A stretch of DNA of 28,096 nt from a virus (IMGVR_UViG_3300025417_000071:1-28096); one strand, 5' to 3'. Counted from the stretch's first letter, positions 19,235 to 27,836 are shown. Numbers and translations are program-made. Notes: generated from the letters alone by a model not told the origin.

Positions 19235-21783
19235 TAGGACTGCCTAACTGGGTATGGGTCAAGAATCAGGCTGGTGTGCCAGTAGCCTGGCTCAGCAGCA
19301 AACTCGTGGCTGATGCTCTCCACTGCCATAGGCAGGTTGATGACTCCATTGCTGGTTGCGTGTGGCTGGGTGCGCTTGAACTGCACCACATCTCCCAGAG
19401 CAACGCTCAGCATGAATGGCAGGTTGGTTCCCTGATTTGTGCCATCAGTGGTCTCACTCAGCAGGGTGACATTGTTTACTCTTGCCAATGGGGTCTTGTA
19501 GATGTATCCCAAGAACCAAGCTGATGACAGGGCATCCTGCAGGGAGGTGGACAGAGTTGATGACTTGCTCAGAGTCGAGTATCCCCAGCGAGCCTCGTTC
19601 TGCACGTTCTCGTAAATCTGATCTACACCAGCCTGTGGTGTGATGCGAACAGTTGTCCACAAGTCAGCATCATCCTGAATGACCTGCAGGTTGTTCACAT
19701 CATATGGATAAGAGCCTGTGGTGTTGTCATCAGACAGGACATTCCCAACGCTGTAGTTGTAAGTCCAGCTGAAAGATGGTGTGCCTGGTGGCAGGGCATT
19801 AGTGAATGTCCAAGTTCCGTAATAGTTCTGGTCATTGAAGTAGAACCGGCCTGCTGGGTCTTGGTAGAAAGCACCAATGTCAGTGTCTGTCACCTGCTGA
19901 ATCAGGTCAAGAGCAGTGGAGCCATCAACTGGGCTGTCCCAGTAGTAGGGCTCTGTTGCCATTGCTCCATTGGTGGAGGCTCCTGCACTGAAAGCAGAGA
20001 AGGTCTGATATGAGTTGCCAATGTAGAACCCATAGGTTCCACCACTGGGGATTGAGACAGTTGCCAGAGCAGAGGTGGTTCCACCAGAGATGGTTCCCAT
20101 GCCTGCCAGTGTCAGCAATTCAGCAATCCTGTCACCAGACAGAACCTTTGTGGAGGTCACTGGGTATCCAAGCTGCAGCAGTGTCCCGGCTCGGTATCGC
20201 TGCTGAACCTCTGAAACCAGAGTGCTGAGGCTGGACAGGTTGCTCACCACAATCTCATCCACATAGCCGTTATATGAAGCAACCTGGGTGGCAGTGGCTC
20301 CCACATACAAACCACCAGTCACAAAGTTCAAGCTTGTGCCAGTGAGTGAGGTGGGGAAGAACTGCCCATCACAGTAGAGGTTGATGGTTCCTGTTGATCC
20401 AGAGCCAACCACCACCAGACCAACATGATGCCAGTATCCATCATTAACTTTTGGCTCACCAGAGATGGAGACAGTTGAGCCATTGACAGCAATGGAGATG
20501 TATCCATTGGGGTTCACAAACAAGGAAACAGTCCCAGCACCACTGCCATATTGAGTGACCAAGAGAGTGTTGCCATTCACCTGCTGACCCAGAATCCAGA
20601 AGTCAATTGCTCCATAGGTGGACTGGGTTCCAAAGGTGGGGACAATGTTCAGGGTTCCTGAAGCGACGTTCCCCTGACCAGACAAGTCCACACAGCCATC
20701 AGTGTCATAAATCAATGCACCATGCTGTGGGTAGGAGACCTGACCTAAGAAGTAGCCATCATTGCTGGCAATGTATTCATGGAGTGCAGTGATGTAGGCC
20801 ACACCAGCAGAGGTGGCTGATGGGTTGCCAGTAGTGGTCAGAGCCACTGTGAATGAAGTCACCACACCATTGCTGACAGTGGTTGCTGTGATTGCAGCAT
20901 TAGTCACATTCAAGGTGGAGAGCCCAGCCAGACCATTCACAGTCACATTGGAGCCAACGTTGAAGTTGGTGCTGGCATTCACAATCTGGTAGGTGACAGT
21001 CCCAGCAGAAGAGTTTGCCTGAGCTGCAGTCACAGTTGCAACTGCATAATTGCTGCACCTATACCAGTAGCGAGCAGATGCAGCCAACCCACCCTGACTT
21101 GCTGGCGTGGTGTATTGCTTCCAGAATGAAGGTCTCAGCAGATACTTCAGGCTGAGATACTTCAGGAGATCACTTGCTTCAATGTCAAGGTCAGAGTTGA
21201 GCTCATCAACAGGATTCTCAGTGATGGAGTCAATGATGCCAAAGAAAATTGGATATGCCTGACCCACCCATCTGGCCTTGATAGCAACAGGCATTCTGGG
21301 AGTGATTGTGTATGGGGAGCCATTGAAGAACCCATCACGATTGTTCACAGTCAGCTTCAGTGTGGTGGCTTCAACCCTGTCCAGGTAGTGCTGTTTTCCT
21401 GACTTGGTGGTGAAGTCCCTGACATACTGACCAACCCAAGTCCAGTAGGAGTTGGAGACTGCAGCATGACCTGAGCCTGATGCAGTTCCCACCAAAGAGC
21501 TGGTCACAGTGAACTGGGTGGAGGTGGCACTGGCAATGGTTGCCCTAGTGACATTCAATGATGATCCAGAGGCCACACCAAGCCCATACACAGTCACCAC
21601 ATTTCCAGCCGAGAAACTGTTGTTGCAGGTGTAGGTAATGGTTGTGCCATTCCCCACCGCTGCAGAAACATCCCTGGTGATGTCTGGCAAAGACTGCTGG
21701 TTGGCAGTTGCCAGTGTTGCACCATTGGCAGTGGGAGAGAAAGCAATCCAAGCATCAATGATTGGAAGGCTCTGGATGCTCAC
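19234..21783 (-). CDS. Large minor tail protein with lectin-like domain (849 aa)
   Basis: Starts with GTG at 21783, overlapping the previous stop (GTGA). Order of parts: a tail-hub-like region (residues 115-225: VRDFTTKSGKQHYLDRVEATTLKLTVNNRDGFF, then IFFGIIDSITE and LDIEASDLLKYL) typical of actinophage minor tail/baseplate proteins; a LamG/concanavalin-like domain (about 340-520: DGYWHHVGLVVVG, TINLYCDGQFFP, NGYVDEIVVSNLS); and a C-terminal hub-like part (ISHEFAAEPGYWHTSLILDPY). Two copies of a beta module are inserted at about 44-112 and 248-334. It probably forms the tail tip and may bind surface sugars. CpG is nearly absent (4 in 20041-20640). Confidence 0.85.
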   Translation of the reverse strand: MSIQSLPIIDAWIAFSPTANGATLATANQQSLPDITRDVSAAVGNGTTITYTCNNSFSAGNVVTVYGLGVASGSSLNVTRATIASATSTQFTVTSSLVGTASGSGHAAVSNSYWTWVGQYVRDFTTKSGKQHYLDRVEATTLKLTVNNRDGFFNGSPYTITPRMPVAIKARWVGQAYPIFFGIIDSITENPVDELNSDLDIEASDLLKYLSLKYLLRPSFWKQYTTPASQGGLAASARYWYRCSNYAVATVTAAQANSSAGTVTYQIVNASTNFNVGSNVTVNGLAGLSTLNVTNAAITATTVSNGVVTSFTVALTTTGNPSATSAGVAYITALHEYIASNDGYFLGQVSYPQHGALIYDTDGCVDLSGQGNVASGTLNIVPTFGTQSTYGAIDFWILGQQVNGNTLLVTQYGSGAGTVSLFVNPNGYISIAVNGSTVSISGEPKVNDGYWHHVGLVVVGSGSTGTINLYCDGQFFPTSLTGTSLNFVTGGLYVGATATQVASYNGYVDEIVVSNLSSLSTLVSEVQQRYRAGTLLQLGYPVTSTKVLSGDRIAELLTLAGMGTISGGTTSALATVSIPSGGTYGFYIGNSYQTFSAFSAGASTNGAMATEPYYWDSPVDGSTALDLIQQVTDTDIGAFYQDPAGRFYFNDQNYYGTWTFTNALPPGTPSFSWTYNYSVGNVLSDDNTTGSYPYDVNNLQVIQDDADLWTTVRITPQAGVDQIYENVQNEARWGYSTLSKSSTLSTSLQDALSSAWFLGYIYKTPLARVNNVTLLSETTDGTNQGTNLPFMLSVALGDVVQFKRTQPHATSNGVINLPMAVESISHEFAAEPGYWHTSLILDPYPVRQS

Positions 21784-21995
21784 GTCAGTCTCCGTTTGGT
21801 TGCAGGTGTTGGCTTTGGCTTCTCAGCAGTCTTCCCATACAGGTTGCCCATTGTGCGAACCTGCTTGGTCTGTGCTGTCCTGATTGCCAATGCTACCGCA
21901 TTGATGAAACGCTGGTCTTGAAGAAGAGCATTCACAATCCCTGAGATGCTGATTTCAACTTCAACCTCTTGCTCCAGATTCAACTCACCAGCCAT
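21780..21995 (-). CDS. Small protein between tape measure and minor tail (71 aa)
   Basis: The ATG at 21995 shares a base with the tape-measure stop (TAATG). An acidic N-terminus (MAGELNLEQEVEVEI) leads to an amphipathic helix (GIVNALLQDQRFINAVALAIRTAQ) and a basic, Pro-rich tail (KPKPTPATKRR). No family was recognised; its place suggests a role in tail-tip assembly. Confidence 0.72.
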   Translation of the reverse strand: MAGELNLEQEVEVEISISGIVNALLQDQRFINAVALAIRTAQTKQVRTMGNLYGKTAEKPKPTPATKRRLT

Positions 21996-23782
21996 TACTT
22001 AGTCACCTTGAACTTGTGGCGAGTCACCACCACTGGAGGCTTGGTGATGTTATGGCCGTTTGCCCATGTCTGCTCGCCTGCTCCAGTTGCAGGAGTCCAG
22101 CCAGACACCATGCGACCACGACCACCACCCTCGAAGATTGCTCCGGTCACTTGGTCAATGACGTATGCCTGATTTTCCTGCTCACCGGCCTTGACTTGCT
22201 TCATGATTGCCGCAGCAGTTGCGCCCTTGTAGAACTTCTCCACTAGTGCTGGAGTCACATCTCGGTTGTTGCCTCGTGTTGCGTAGTATCCACCAGCAAA
22301 GACTGCTGCTGCCAGAGCAATGGGGACTGCTGCTGCTGCGCCTACTGCCAGCGCACCTCCGCCCTCTGCGCCACCGAGGGCGCCTGCGGCTGCTTCAGTG
22401 CCAGAGATGCCACCTTCACCAGCCATGATTGCAGTGTTGTCAGCAATGGCAGTCAGCAAAGTGATTTGAGTCTGAGCCTGCTCAGTGGACAGACCACCGG
22501 AAATGGGACTGCCACCACCAAAGAGCCCTTTTACCTTGCCAATGACACCTTGAATCCCACTGAAGAGCTTGAAGCCCACAGCAGCAACAAAGGCTGCAAT
22601 GGAGGCCTTACTAGCAATTTCTTTCAGGAGTGGGTGCTTCTGCAAATAGGCAACAGTGTTTGTGACCCAGTTGGCAATGTCCTGAACACCTGGAAGCAGC
22701 AGCAGACCAAGACCAGTCAGGGTATTCTTGGCTGAGTTTTTCAGTTGCTCCAGCCTAAAGTTCAACTGATTCTGTGTGATGCCAAAGCTCTTGGCAAGGT
22801 CAGCACCAGATGCTCCTCCCAAAGTCTTCACATTCTTGGCAAGAGTGTTGATGTGGGTTGAGAGGGTGGAAACCAAACCGACTGCACCAGGCCCAAAGGT
22901 CTGAGTAATCAGTGTGTTCATTGACACACCAGTTTTCTTGGAGACTTGCTCCAAGTAGCTCAGAACATCAACCAGACCAGTGCCAGGGTGACGTGCAGTT
23001 TCTGCCAGTGTCTGAGCGTTAATGTGCAGTTCTGCCATAGCCTTTGATGAGGCTTTGGTGGGGTTCTCAATCCTGTGCAGGCCAGTTGCCAGTTGCGTGT
23101 AGGACTTGGCTGTGCTGTATCCAGCCTTTGATGCCACATCAGAGACAGCAGCCATCTCAGCCAAGTTCAGGCCTTCAGCAGCCAGTGCGCCACCAACTTT
23201 GCCAGTGAGAATCCCAGTCAGGCTTTCCAGTGATCCAATGTGGCTCTGGTTTGCTTTCACCATCAAGTCAGAGACAGCAGCAACACTCATCCCCTTAGCA
23301 ATCTGCAGGTTCTGGATGCCAATGAGGGTCTGGGTCATCTGAGTGACATCCCCACCAGTGATGGCTGCAGCCTTTGCTGCATTGTCCACTACCTGATAGG
23401 CAGCCTTCCCACGAAGGCCGGCCTTCTCAACTTGGAGAAATGCTGATGAAATGTTGTCAGAGGAGATGGCAGTCTGGTCTGACACCTTCATGATGGCAGT
23501 CTTCAGGTAGTCCAGTTCCCCTGAAGAAACACCAGCCTGATTCTGAATCTTGTCCAGAGACTCAGTGAACTTTAGAGCTTGGTCAATGCCATATCCAGCA
23601 ATGGCTGCACCAACACCAATGACAGCAGTGGAAGCCTTGTCAGCAAACTTGGAGAACTTAGAACCAGCAGTGTCTGCTGAGAGACCAAACTTGTCCATCT
23701 TGTGCTGGGCTTCAGTCATCTTCGCCATGTATTCCTTAGTGTCAGCAAGGAGTGTGGCAATTACTGGAGGGAGAAGTGGCAT
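21995..23782 (-). CDS. Tape measure protein
   Basis: A 595-residue phage tail tape measure of the TP901/PhageMin_Tail type. The N-terminal part has the family segments TESLDKIQNQAGVSSGELD, LQVEKAGLRGKAAYQVVDNAAKAAAITGG, SDLMVKANQSHIGSLESLTG and GLNLAEMAAVSDVASKAGYSTAKSYTQLATGL. The region around residues 480-520 is hydrophobic (AVGAAAAVPIALAAAVFAGGYY) and could cross the host membrane during DNA entry. Using the usual 0.15 nm per residue, the tail would be roughly 90 nm, a short siphovirus tail. It lies downstream of the assembly chaperones, as expected. Confidence 0.93.
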   Translation of the reverse strand: MPLLPPVIATLLADTKEYMAKMTEAQHKMDKFGLSADTAGSKFSKFADKASTAVIGVGAAIAGYGIDQALKFTESLDKIQNQAGVSSGELDYLKTAIMKVSDQTAISSDNISSAFLQVEKAGLRGKAAYQVVDNAAKAAAITGGDVTQMTQTLIGIQNLQIAKGMSVAAVSDLMVKANQSHIGSLESLTGILTGKVGGALAAEGLNLAEMAAVSDVASKAGYSTAKSYTQLATGLHRIENPTKASSKAMAELHINAQTLAETARHPGTGLVDVLSYLEQVSKKTGVSMNTLITQTFGPGAVGLVSTLSTHINTLAKNVKTLGGASGADLAKSFGITQNQLNFRLEQLKNSAKNTLTGLGLLLLPGVQDIANWVTNTVAYLQKHPLLKEIASKASIAAFVAAVGFKLFSGIQGVIGKVKGLFGGGSPISGGLSTEQAQTQITLLTAIADNTAIMAGEGGISGTEAAAGALGGAEGGGALAVGAAAAVPIALAAAVFAGGYYATRGNNRDVTPALVEKFYKGATAAAIMKQVKAGEQENQAYVIDQVTGAIFEGGGRGRMVSGWTPATGAGEQTWANGHNITKPPVVVTRHKFKVTK

Positions 23783-23785
23783 TGT

Positions 23786-24256
23786 TTAAGCTTCCTGTGC
23801 GCCCTGCATCATGGATGCATAGAGTTTTGAGAGATGATCTTGTGACTTTTCAAGACCAGGTTGCATGAATGGGAATGATCTTGTTGGGTAGTAGGGGAAA
23901 TGCCCACCACCAAGTGATGTGTTGTTTGGGGTGGGATAACCAAGTTCCACTCTGCGCCCATACTTAACTGTTGGCCCAGTCTGTGAGACCCAGTAGGAGC
24001 CCTCTTTGCCAACTTTTACAACCCTGATTGACCTAGCTAATCTGCCACTTCTGCTGGTTGGAATAGGCCAAGCATCAGACCGCCAATCATCAGTTGCCAA
24101 TGATTCCTGACCACTTATGAAGATGCTCTGTGCATTAGAAGCAATCAGCTCACCACCCTTTTGCACAAACTGTCTGGTGTAGATGTCCACCATAGCCTTC
24201 AGCATTTCAGTGGCATCCTCAAAGTCACCATCCTCAACAGTGATGTCACTGGGCAT
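23786..24256 (-). CDS. HK97 gp10-like tail completion/neck protein (156 aa)
   Basis: The ATG overlaps the end of the frameshifted chaperone by 11 bp. After an N-terminal helix (LKAMVDIYTRQFVQKGGELIA) it has SRSGRLARSIRVVKVG, WVSQTGPTVKYGRRVELG and TRSFPFMQPGLEKSQDHL. The sequence 'G.L..SI', 'Y...VE.G' and 'PF..PAL' marks the HK97 gp10-like family. That family normally sits between the connector and the tail terminator; here it is placed after the chaperones. A tail-completion role is inferred from the family. Confidence 0.7.
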   Translation of the reverse strand: MPSDITVEDGDFEDATEMLKAMVDIYTRQFVQKGGELIASNAQSIFISGQESLATDDWRSDAWPIPTSRSGRLARSIRVVKVGKEGSYWVSQTGPTVKYGRRVELGYPTPNNTSLGGGHFPYYPTRSFPFMQPGLEKSQDHLSKLYASMMQGAQEA

Positions 24257-24838
24257 TGCTCACCTCCGCTTCCACATTGGCAACAGCTAAGAGCCAGTCA
24301 GTCACCTGCCTGGGCTGGTCTAAGAAATCCTCATGACTACCGCCATAAGTTTTGCGGAATCTATGCTCTCTCCAGTAGGCAGCAACTTCAGGATCAACAT
24401 CAGTTGTCTTGCCCTCTAGAGCAGCCTTCAGTTTCCCTAGTCGGCGGTAGGCACTTTTGGGTCTGGGTCTGGCTCCACATTCACTACTGAGCCATTGAAC
24501 TCAATCCCACACGCCTCAGAGAGCGCATCAAACACAGCTTTGGGCAGGTCTAATGCACTCTCTAAGGTGGGCAGGTCTCCCAATGTCCACTGCTTCACCA
24601 AGCCCACAATCAACTGGGCTTGGTATCCATTCAGGTTTGCCTGGTCTTGCTCTGAGATGTCAGCAAAGATTCCCCAAGTCTTGGGGTCATTGTCATCAAA
24701 TCCCAGTGAAGCAAGCTTGGCTGCAGTGCCTGCTGCTTTCATGTAGGCCTGAGCAATGGCGCGGTTAGTGCGCTCAGTAATCTCATCACGCCCAGCAATC
24801 ACAGCAGACTGGTTGTTTGGTAGTTGAATCAGTGGCAT
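24246..24838 (-). CDS. Tail assembly chaperone, -1 frameshift (GT-type) product
   Basis: A -1 shift at CCCAAAA (24461..24455) carries ribosomes past the TAG at 24437 into a frame open to the TGA at 24246. The added part is about 70 residues (SAYRRLGKLKAALEGKTTD..., EVAAYWREHRFRKTYGG, ending VANVEAEVSNAQ). The fused protein would be about 197 aa. In lambda-like phages the shorter (G) and frameshifted (GT) forms bind tail-tube and tape-measure proteins, and their ratio is fixed by the frameshift. This extra frame exactly fills the 180-nt gap before the gp10-like gene, with no start codon needed. Confidence 0.88.
24437..24838 (-). CDS. Tail assembly chaperone, unshifted (G-type) product
   Basis: A 133-residue protein beginning MPLIQLPNNQSAVIAGRDEI and rich in Ala helix (TNRAIAQAYMKAAGTAAKLAS, SALDLPKAVFDALSEACG). 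It ends shortly after the slippery site (EPDPDPKVPTAD). Place and size fit a lambda gpG-like chaperone: between the tail-tube gene (ends 24857) and the tape measure, with the longer form made by frameshifting. The ribosome site is AAGGGGAACTA. It acts in the cytoplasm during tail assembly and is not expected in the virion. Confidence 0.85.
   Translation of the reverse strand: MPLIQLPNNQSAVIAGRDEITERTNRAIAQAYMKAAGTAAKLASLGFDDNDPKTWGIFADISEQDQANLNGYQAQLIVGLVKQWTLGDLPTLESALDLPKAVFDALSEACGIEFNGSVVNVEPDPDPKVPTAD
24455..24461 (-). promoter_or_regulatory. -1 ribosomal frameshift slippery site CCCAAAA
   Basis: On the minus strand C-CCA-AAA-G, an X-XXY-YYZ heptamer in the right phase: the zero-frame codons CCA and AAA re-pair as CCC and AAA after slipping back one base. 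It stands six codons before the zero-frame stop. I saw no convincing downstream hairpin by eye, only a short CCTA/TAGG pairing. Confidence 0.88.
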
Positions 24839-24856
24839 TAGTTCCCCTTAGTTGGA

Positions 24857-25900
24857 TTAGTAGGTGGTATTGACGTTGTTAACGATACTCGTCTGAATAG
24901 GTGAGTATCCAGTGGTTGAGTCATTGTTGTTGGCGTTGGCAGTGAACTCAACTTCAAGCTCAGTGTATTCCTTGCCTCGTGTGCGCTTGATGCTGTGAAT
25001 CTGAGCAGCCGACAGCAACAGGGTCACAGAGTGCTGAGTGCCAGAGGTTGCATCATTGGGGTCAGTCAAGGTAATCAAGATGGGCTCAGGTGAACGAGTC
25101 AAACCATATGCACCAGAACCAGTTGAGAAGACATCACTGGTGCTGTTCACAACAAAGGTGAACTTGCCGGTCACTTCGATAGGGCCAGCGAACAGGTTGT
25201 AGGGAGCCTGAGTGCCGAGCGTGAAGATTGCCTGCGTCTTTCGGTTGATGGTCAGTTCACCAGTTGAGATGTTGGTGTAGGTGACACCACCAGTGTTTGC
25301 CAGTCCTGACTGCGTTCCACCAATGGTCACTGAAGTGTCCCAAGCTGGAATCATGTGTTCAGTGCTGAGGCTCTGGGTTGCAAAGACAGTGGGCGCAGAA
25401 GTGTAGGAGGTGTAGGGGTTGCCCAGATACTTGACAGTTGCTTCTGCTGCAGCATCAGCACCAAAGGTGATGCCCAAGCTGTCAGCCTGTGCGCCAGTCA
25501 CAGTGAAGTAGTTTGCACCATCAAAGTCCAGAATGGAGTAGGTGGGAGGCTGTGAGCCGGTTGCTGGGTTGTTCAGCACCTTGATGCCGTGGGTGTATGG
25601 GCCTGCGCCAGTCTTGCTGTCAGTGCCACCCAAGATTGAGCGAACCAACACAGGGAAAGTGTCAGCGAACAAGTAAGTCTTGAACTCAAATTCGTCATGA
25701 CGAACGCCCTGAACCTGGTCATAAACAGTCGTTGGCGAGCCACGCAGAGCCTCATCACGCAAGAACATTTGCTGTGGAGTGATCTGTGGTGAGGTGACTG
25801 GCAACCAGTAGGAGGTTCCAGTCGTGGGGAGCGTTCCCTCGGTGGTCTCAATGACCATTCCAAGATAACTGTTAGCTGTTAAAAAGGCTTGGTTTGCCAT
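24857..25900 (-). CDS. Major tail tube protein
   Basis: A 347-residue tail tube protein. The N-terminus MANQAFLTANSYLGMVIETTEG and the segment LRDEALRGSPTTVYDQVQGVRHDEFEFKTYLFADTF match the start of actinophage tail-tube proteins. The central region is beta-rich (TNISTGELTINRKTQAIFTLG, GPIEVTGKFTFVV). The C-terminal part (HSVTLLLSAAQIHSIKRTRGKEYTELEVEFTANANN) is the usual end strand. Its position directly before the frameshifting chaperones and its size support the call. Parts are CpG-richer than surrounding genes (25160-25760). Confidence 0.9.
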   Translation of the reverse strand: MANQAFLTANSYLGMVIETTEGTLPTTGTSYWLPVTSPQITPQQMFLRDEALRGSPTTVYDQVQGVRHDEFEFKTYLFADTFPVLVRSILGGTDSKTGAGPYTHGIKVLNNPATGSQPPTYSILDFDGANYFTVTGAQADSLGITFGADAAAEATVKYLGNPYTSYTSAPTVFATQSLSTEHMIPAWDTSVTIGGTQSGLANTGGVTYTNISTGELTINRKTQAIFTLGTQAPYNLFAGPIEVTGKFTFVVNSTSDVFSTGSGAYGLTRSPEPILITLTDPNDATSGTQHSVTLLLSAAQIHSIKRTRGKEYTELEVEFTANANNNDSTTGYSPIQTSIVNNVNTTY

Positions 25901-25909
25901 GATGATTCC

Positions 25910-26134
25910 TTAGTTGGTAGTGGTTGGAGCAGGGTCAGGTGTAGCGGGCGCCACAGGCTCTTCTGGAGCCGTCTGAGTGGCTTGTGGTGCAGGTGCTGAC
26001 TGGGCAACCCAGCGACCATCACCAGGGTCAGCACTGAGAGTGGTGACATTTGGCACAGCCACCAGAACATTGCCATTCTCGTCAAGCAAGTCTGGATAGA
26101 TGCGCTCTTGGCTGTCAGTGAAGATGAATGACAT
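25910..26134 (-). CDS. Small protein with Pro/Ala-rich tail (74 aa)
   Basis: The N-terminal half (MSFIFTDSQERIYPDLLDEN, VLVAVPNVTTLSADPGDGRW) looks like a small folded unit. From residue 45 it becomes a disordered Pro/Ala/Thr tail (APQATQTAPEEPVAPATP). A similar linker occurs in the NlpC/P60 protein, and 13 nt are identical between the two (25965-25977 and 18148-18160). Placed between tail terminator and tube gene, it may be a virion appendage. Function unknown. Confidence 0.65.
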   Translation of the reverse strand: MSFIFTDSQERIYPDLLDENGNVLVAVPNVTTLSADPGDGRWVAQSAPAPQATQTAPEEPVAPATPDPAPTTTN

Positions 26135-26142
26135 GAGGTTCC

Positions 26143-26670
26143 TTAGCTGATGTAGGAGTTGGAGTTGGTTATTTCAATGATACGAACTTTTACAGTGGAC
26201 ACAACTTGGGTCACTGCTGCTGATCCATTCAGTTGTCTTGGGTAGTAGGAGACAACTTCAATGTCAGCACCATTATTTGTGCCACTCTCTCCCCACTGGA
26301 AGATTGGGCCATTGCCACCACAGTTCTTGGATGCTCTGATGGCATTGGTGAAAGAGTCCAAGAAGGTCTCAGCATCCACACCAGCATCCTCAGTCTTGCG
26401 CTTGTTGCTTCTAAAGATGCAGGTGAAGGAGACATCATAGGAAATCTCTTTGCCACCACCAGTGGCTCCAGTCAGCTCAATACGCTTCTCTGACTGGCTC
26501 TCAATGTAGGGGAACACAATGCAGCCCTGCTGGTGACCAGGGTCTTCACCTTGATAGAAGTCACCTTCAGGAGTGAACTTGGCAGGGAAGTTCTTGACCT
26601 CAGACAGATAGGTGATCCCAGCGTTGTTGAGATAATTAACAAACTGAGCTCTGACTGTGGTTCTGCTCAC
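26143..26670 (-). CDS. Tail terminator-like protein (175 aa)
   Basis: Overlaps the connector gene by 4 bp. It starts MSRTTVRAQFVNYLNNAG and has CIVFPYIESQSEKRIEL, KEISYDVSFTCIFRSNKRKTEDA, FLDSFTNAIRASK and ends VTQVVSTVKVRIIEITN. The alternation of strands and one helix (V.....D..T.AIRA) with a closing strand resembles the tail terminator/neck family. Position between the connector and the tail tube gene supports this. The identification is by shape and order rather than a firm motif. Confidence 0.65.
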   Translation of the reverse strand: MSRTTVRAQFVNYLNNAGITYLSEVKNFPAKFTPEGDFYQGEDPGHQQGCIVFPYIESQSEKRIELTGATGGGKEISYDVSFTCIFRSNKRKTEDAGVDAETFLDSFTNAIRASKNCGGNGPIFQWGESGTNNGADIEVVSYYPRQLNGSAAVTQVVSTVKVRIIEITNSNSYIS

Positions 26671-27578
26671 TGTCTGCCACCCAAGACCTTGAATGGCTCC
26701 AGCAAGTCATAGGCCTGCATCTCATCTTCTGCAGAAGACTGGGTGCGTGATGACACAGCACTGGGTTCACCAATCTCATTGATGACCAACCCACCCTGAC
26801 CACGCTCCTTGATGAGAGCAACCACAAGGTGAATCACAGCCTGCTTGACTGCTGCAGGCATGGTGGAGACATTGACACCAATCCCATGATTGTAGAGAGT
26901 GCCAGAAACCAAGTTGATGACAGTGCCAGAAACTGAGGCCACAGTGACAACCTCATCACTCATGCCATCCCAGATGGTGAACTTCATTCCTGGATAGATG
27001 CCAGTTGTGTCAGTGACAGTCAGGGCAGTTGCACCAGCAGTGGCAGAAGCTGTGAGGAATGAGTTGAACCAGCCATTCACATAGGTGTATTGACACCACA
27101 TATTGGTCTGGTATCCCCACCGCCCACCAGCAATGCCCAAGTTCCCAAAGTAGAGACCCAGAGTGCTGGGTGCAGTCAGGATGAACTGGTCTCGGTCAAT
27201 GGCAATGTTGCTGGAGGAGATGCTGATCTCTTGGAGACCACTACCAGGCCCCCAGCCAACTTGCACATCAGTCACTTCAAGGATGGGAGTGAATGAAGGA
27301 GTGAAGGTGATGTTCCCATCACGGCTTGGCCTATACCAACCATTTTCAGTGTTGCTGGTTGCATTCAATGTTCCCAATCGCCCATAACAGAAGATGTCTG
27401 CTTTGGAGGAAGCCCTGCGAATTACATCAACCAGGGCTCTATCCTGAGCGACCTGGGATGCATTCTCAATCAGGTTTGAGAAGTCAATGGCAGAAGCTGT
27501 AGGGCTGAACTTGACCTCATTCAATGAGACATAGGGCTCAACAATCCCCTCTGTCTGGAAAAAAGGTGCAACAACCAT
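26667..27578 (-). CDS. Head-tail connector protein with inserted beta module (303 aa)
   Basis: The N-terminal 170 residues (EGIVEPYVSLNEVKFSPTASAID, QDRALVDVIRRASSKADIF, VQVGWGPGSGLQEISISSS) and the C-terminal helix (PAAVKQAVIHLVVALIKERGQGG) suggest an adaptor or connector fitting under the portal. Between them, about residues 178-235, lies a small beta module (TASATAGATALTVTDTTG, GMKFTIWDG and EVVTVASVSGTVINLVSG), common in actinophage structural proteins. The order capsid, this gene, terminator, tube supports a neck role. Confidence 0.72.
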   Translation of the reverse strand: MVVAPFFQTEGIVEPYVSLNEVKFSPTASAIDFSNLIENASQVAQDRALVDVIRRASSKADIFCYGRLGTLNATSNTENGWYRPSRDGNITFTPSFTPILEVTDVQVGWGPGSGLQEISISSSNIAIDRDQFILTAPSTLGLYFGNLGIAGGRWGYQTNMWCQYTYVNGWFNSFLTASATAGATALTVTDTTGIYPGMKFTIWDGMSDEVVTVASVSGTVINLVSGTLYNHGIGVNVSTMPAAVKQAVIHLVVALIKERGQGGLVINEIGEPSAVSSRTQSSAEDEMQAYDLLEPFKVLGGRQ

Positions 27579-27836
27579 CTAGGCCTCTTCTAAGTTAGTG
27601 CCACCGCATTTGCCACACTTGTCTTTGATGAGGGCATTGAACCCACAGTCAGTGCAAATGAAGCCCTGTCGGACATGGCGAAAGTTTGTGCCAGCAACAG
27701 CAAAGTCACCGGACTTAATGAGGGCTCTGGCTGCAGCACCCTCAACATGAAATGTCCCATCCTTCTGCTGAGGGATCACAGTTCCCTCATTGATGGTGAC
27801 TTCTTTTAGATTCCTGTCTGAACCTACAAGTCTCAT
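27579..27836 (-). CDS. Small protein with C-terminal zinc ribbon (85 aa)
   Basis: The ATG at 27836 has AAGGAGAAGC upstream and lies after the hairpin, so the longer open frame is rejected. MRLVGSDRNLKEVTINEGTV and GAAARALIKSGDFAVAG make a compact alpha-beta unit. The C-terminus is a zinc ribbon with FICTDCGFNALIKDKCGKCGG (four Cys in two CxxC pairs). Small zinc-ribbon proteins directly after the capsid gene are seen in several actinophages; some act as head decorations, but this is only suggestive here. Confidence 0.72.
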   Translation of the reverse strand: MRLVGSDRNLKEVTINEGTVIPQQKDGTFHVEGAAARALIKSGDFAVAGTNFRHVRQGFICTDCGFNALIKDKCGKCGGTNLEEA

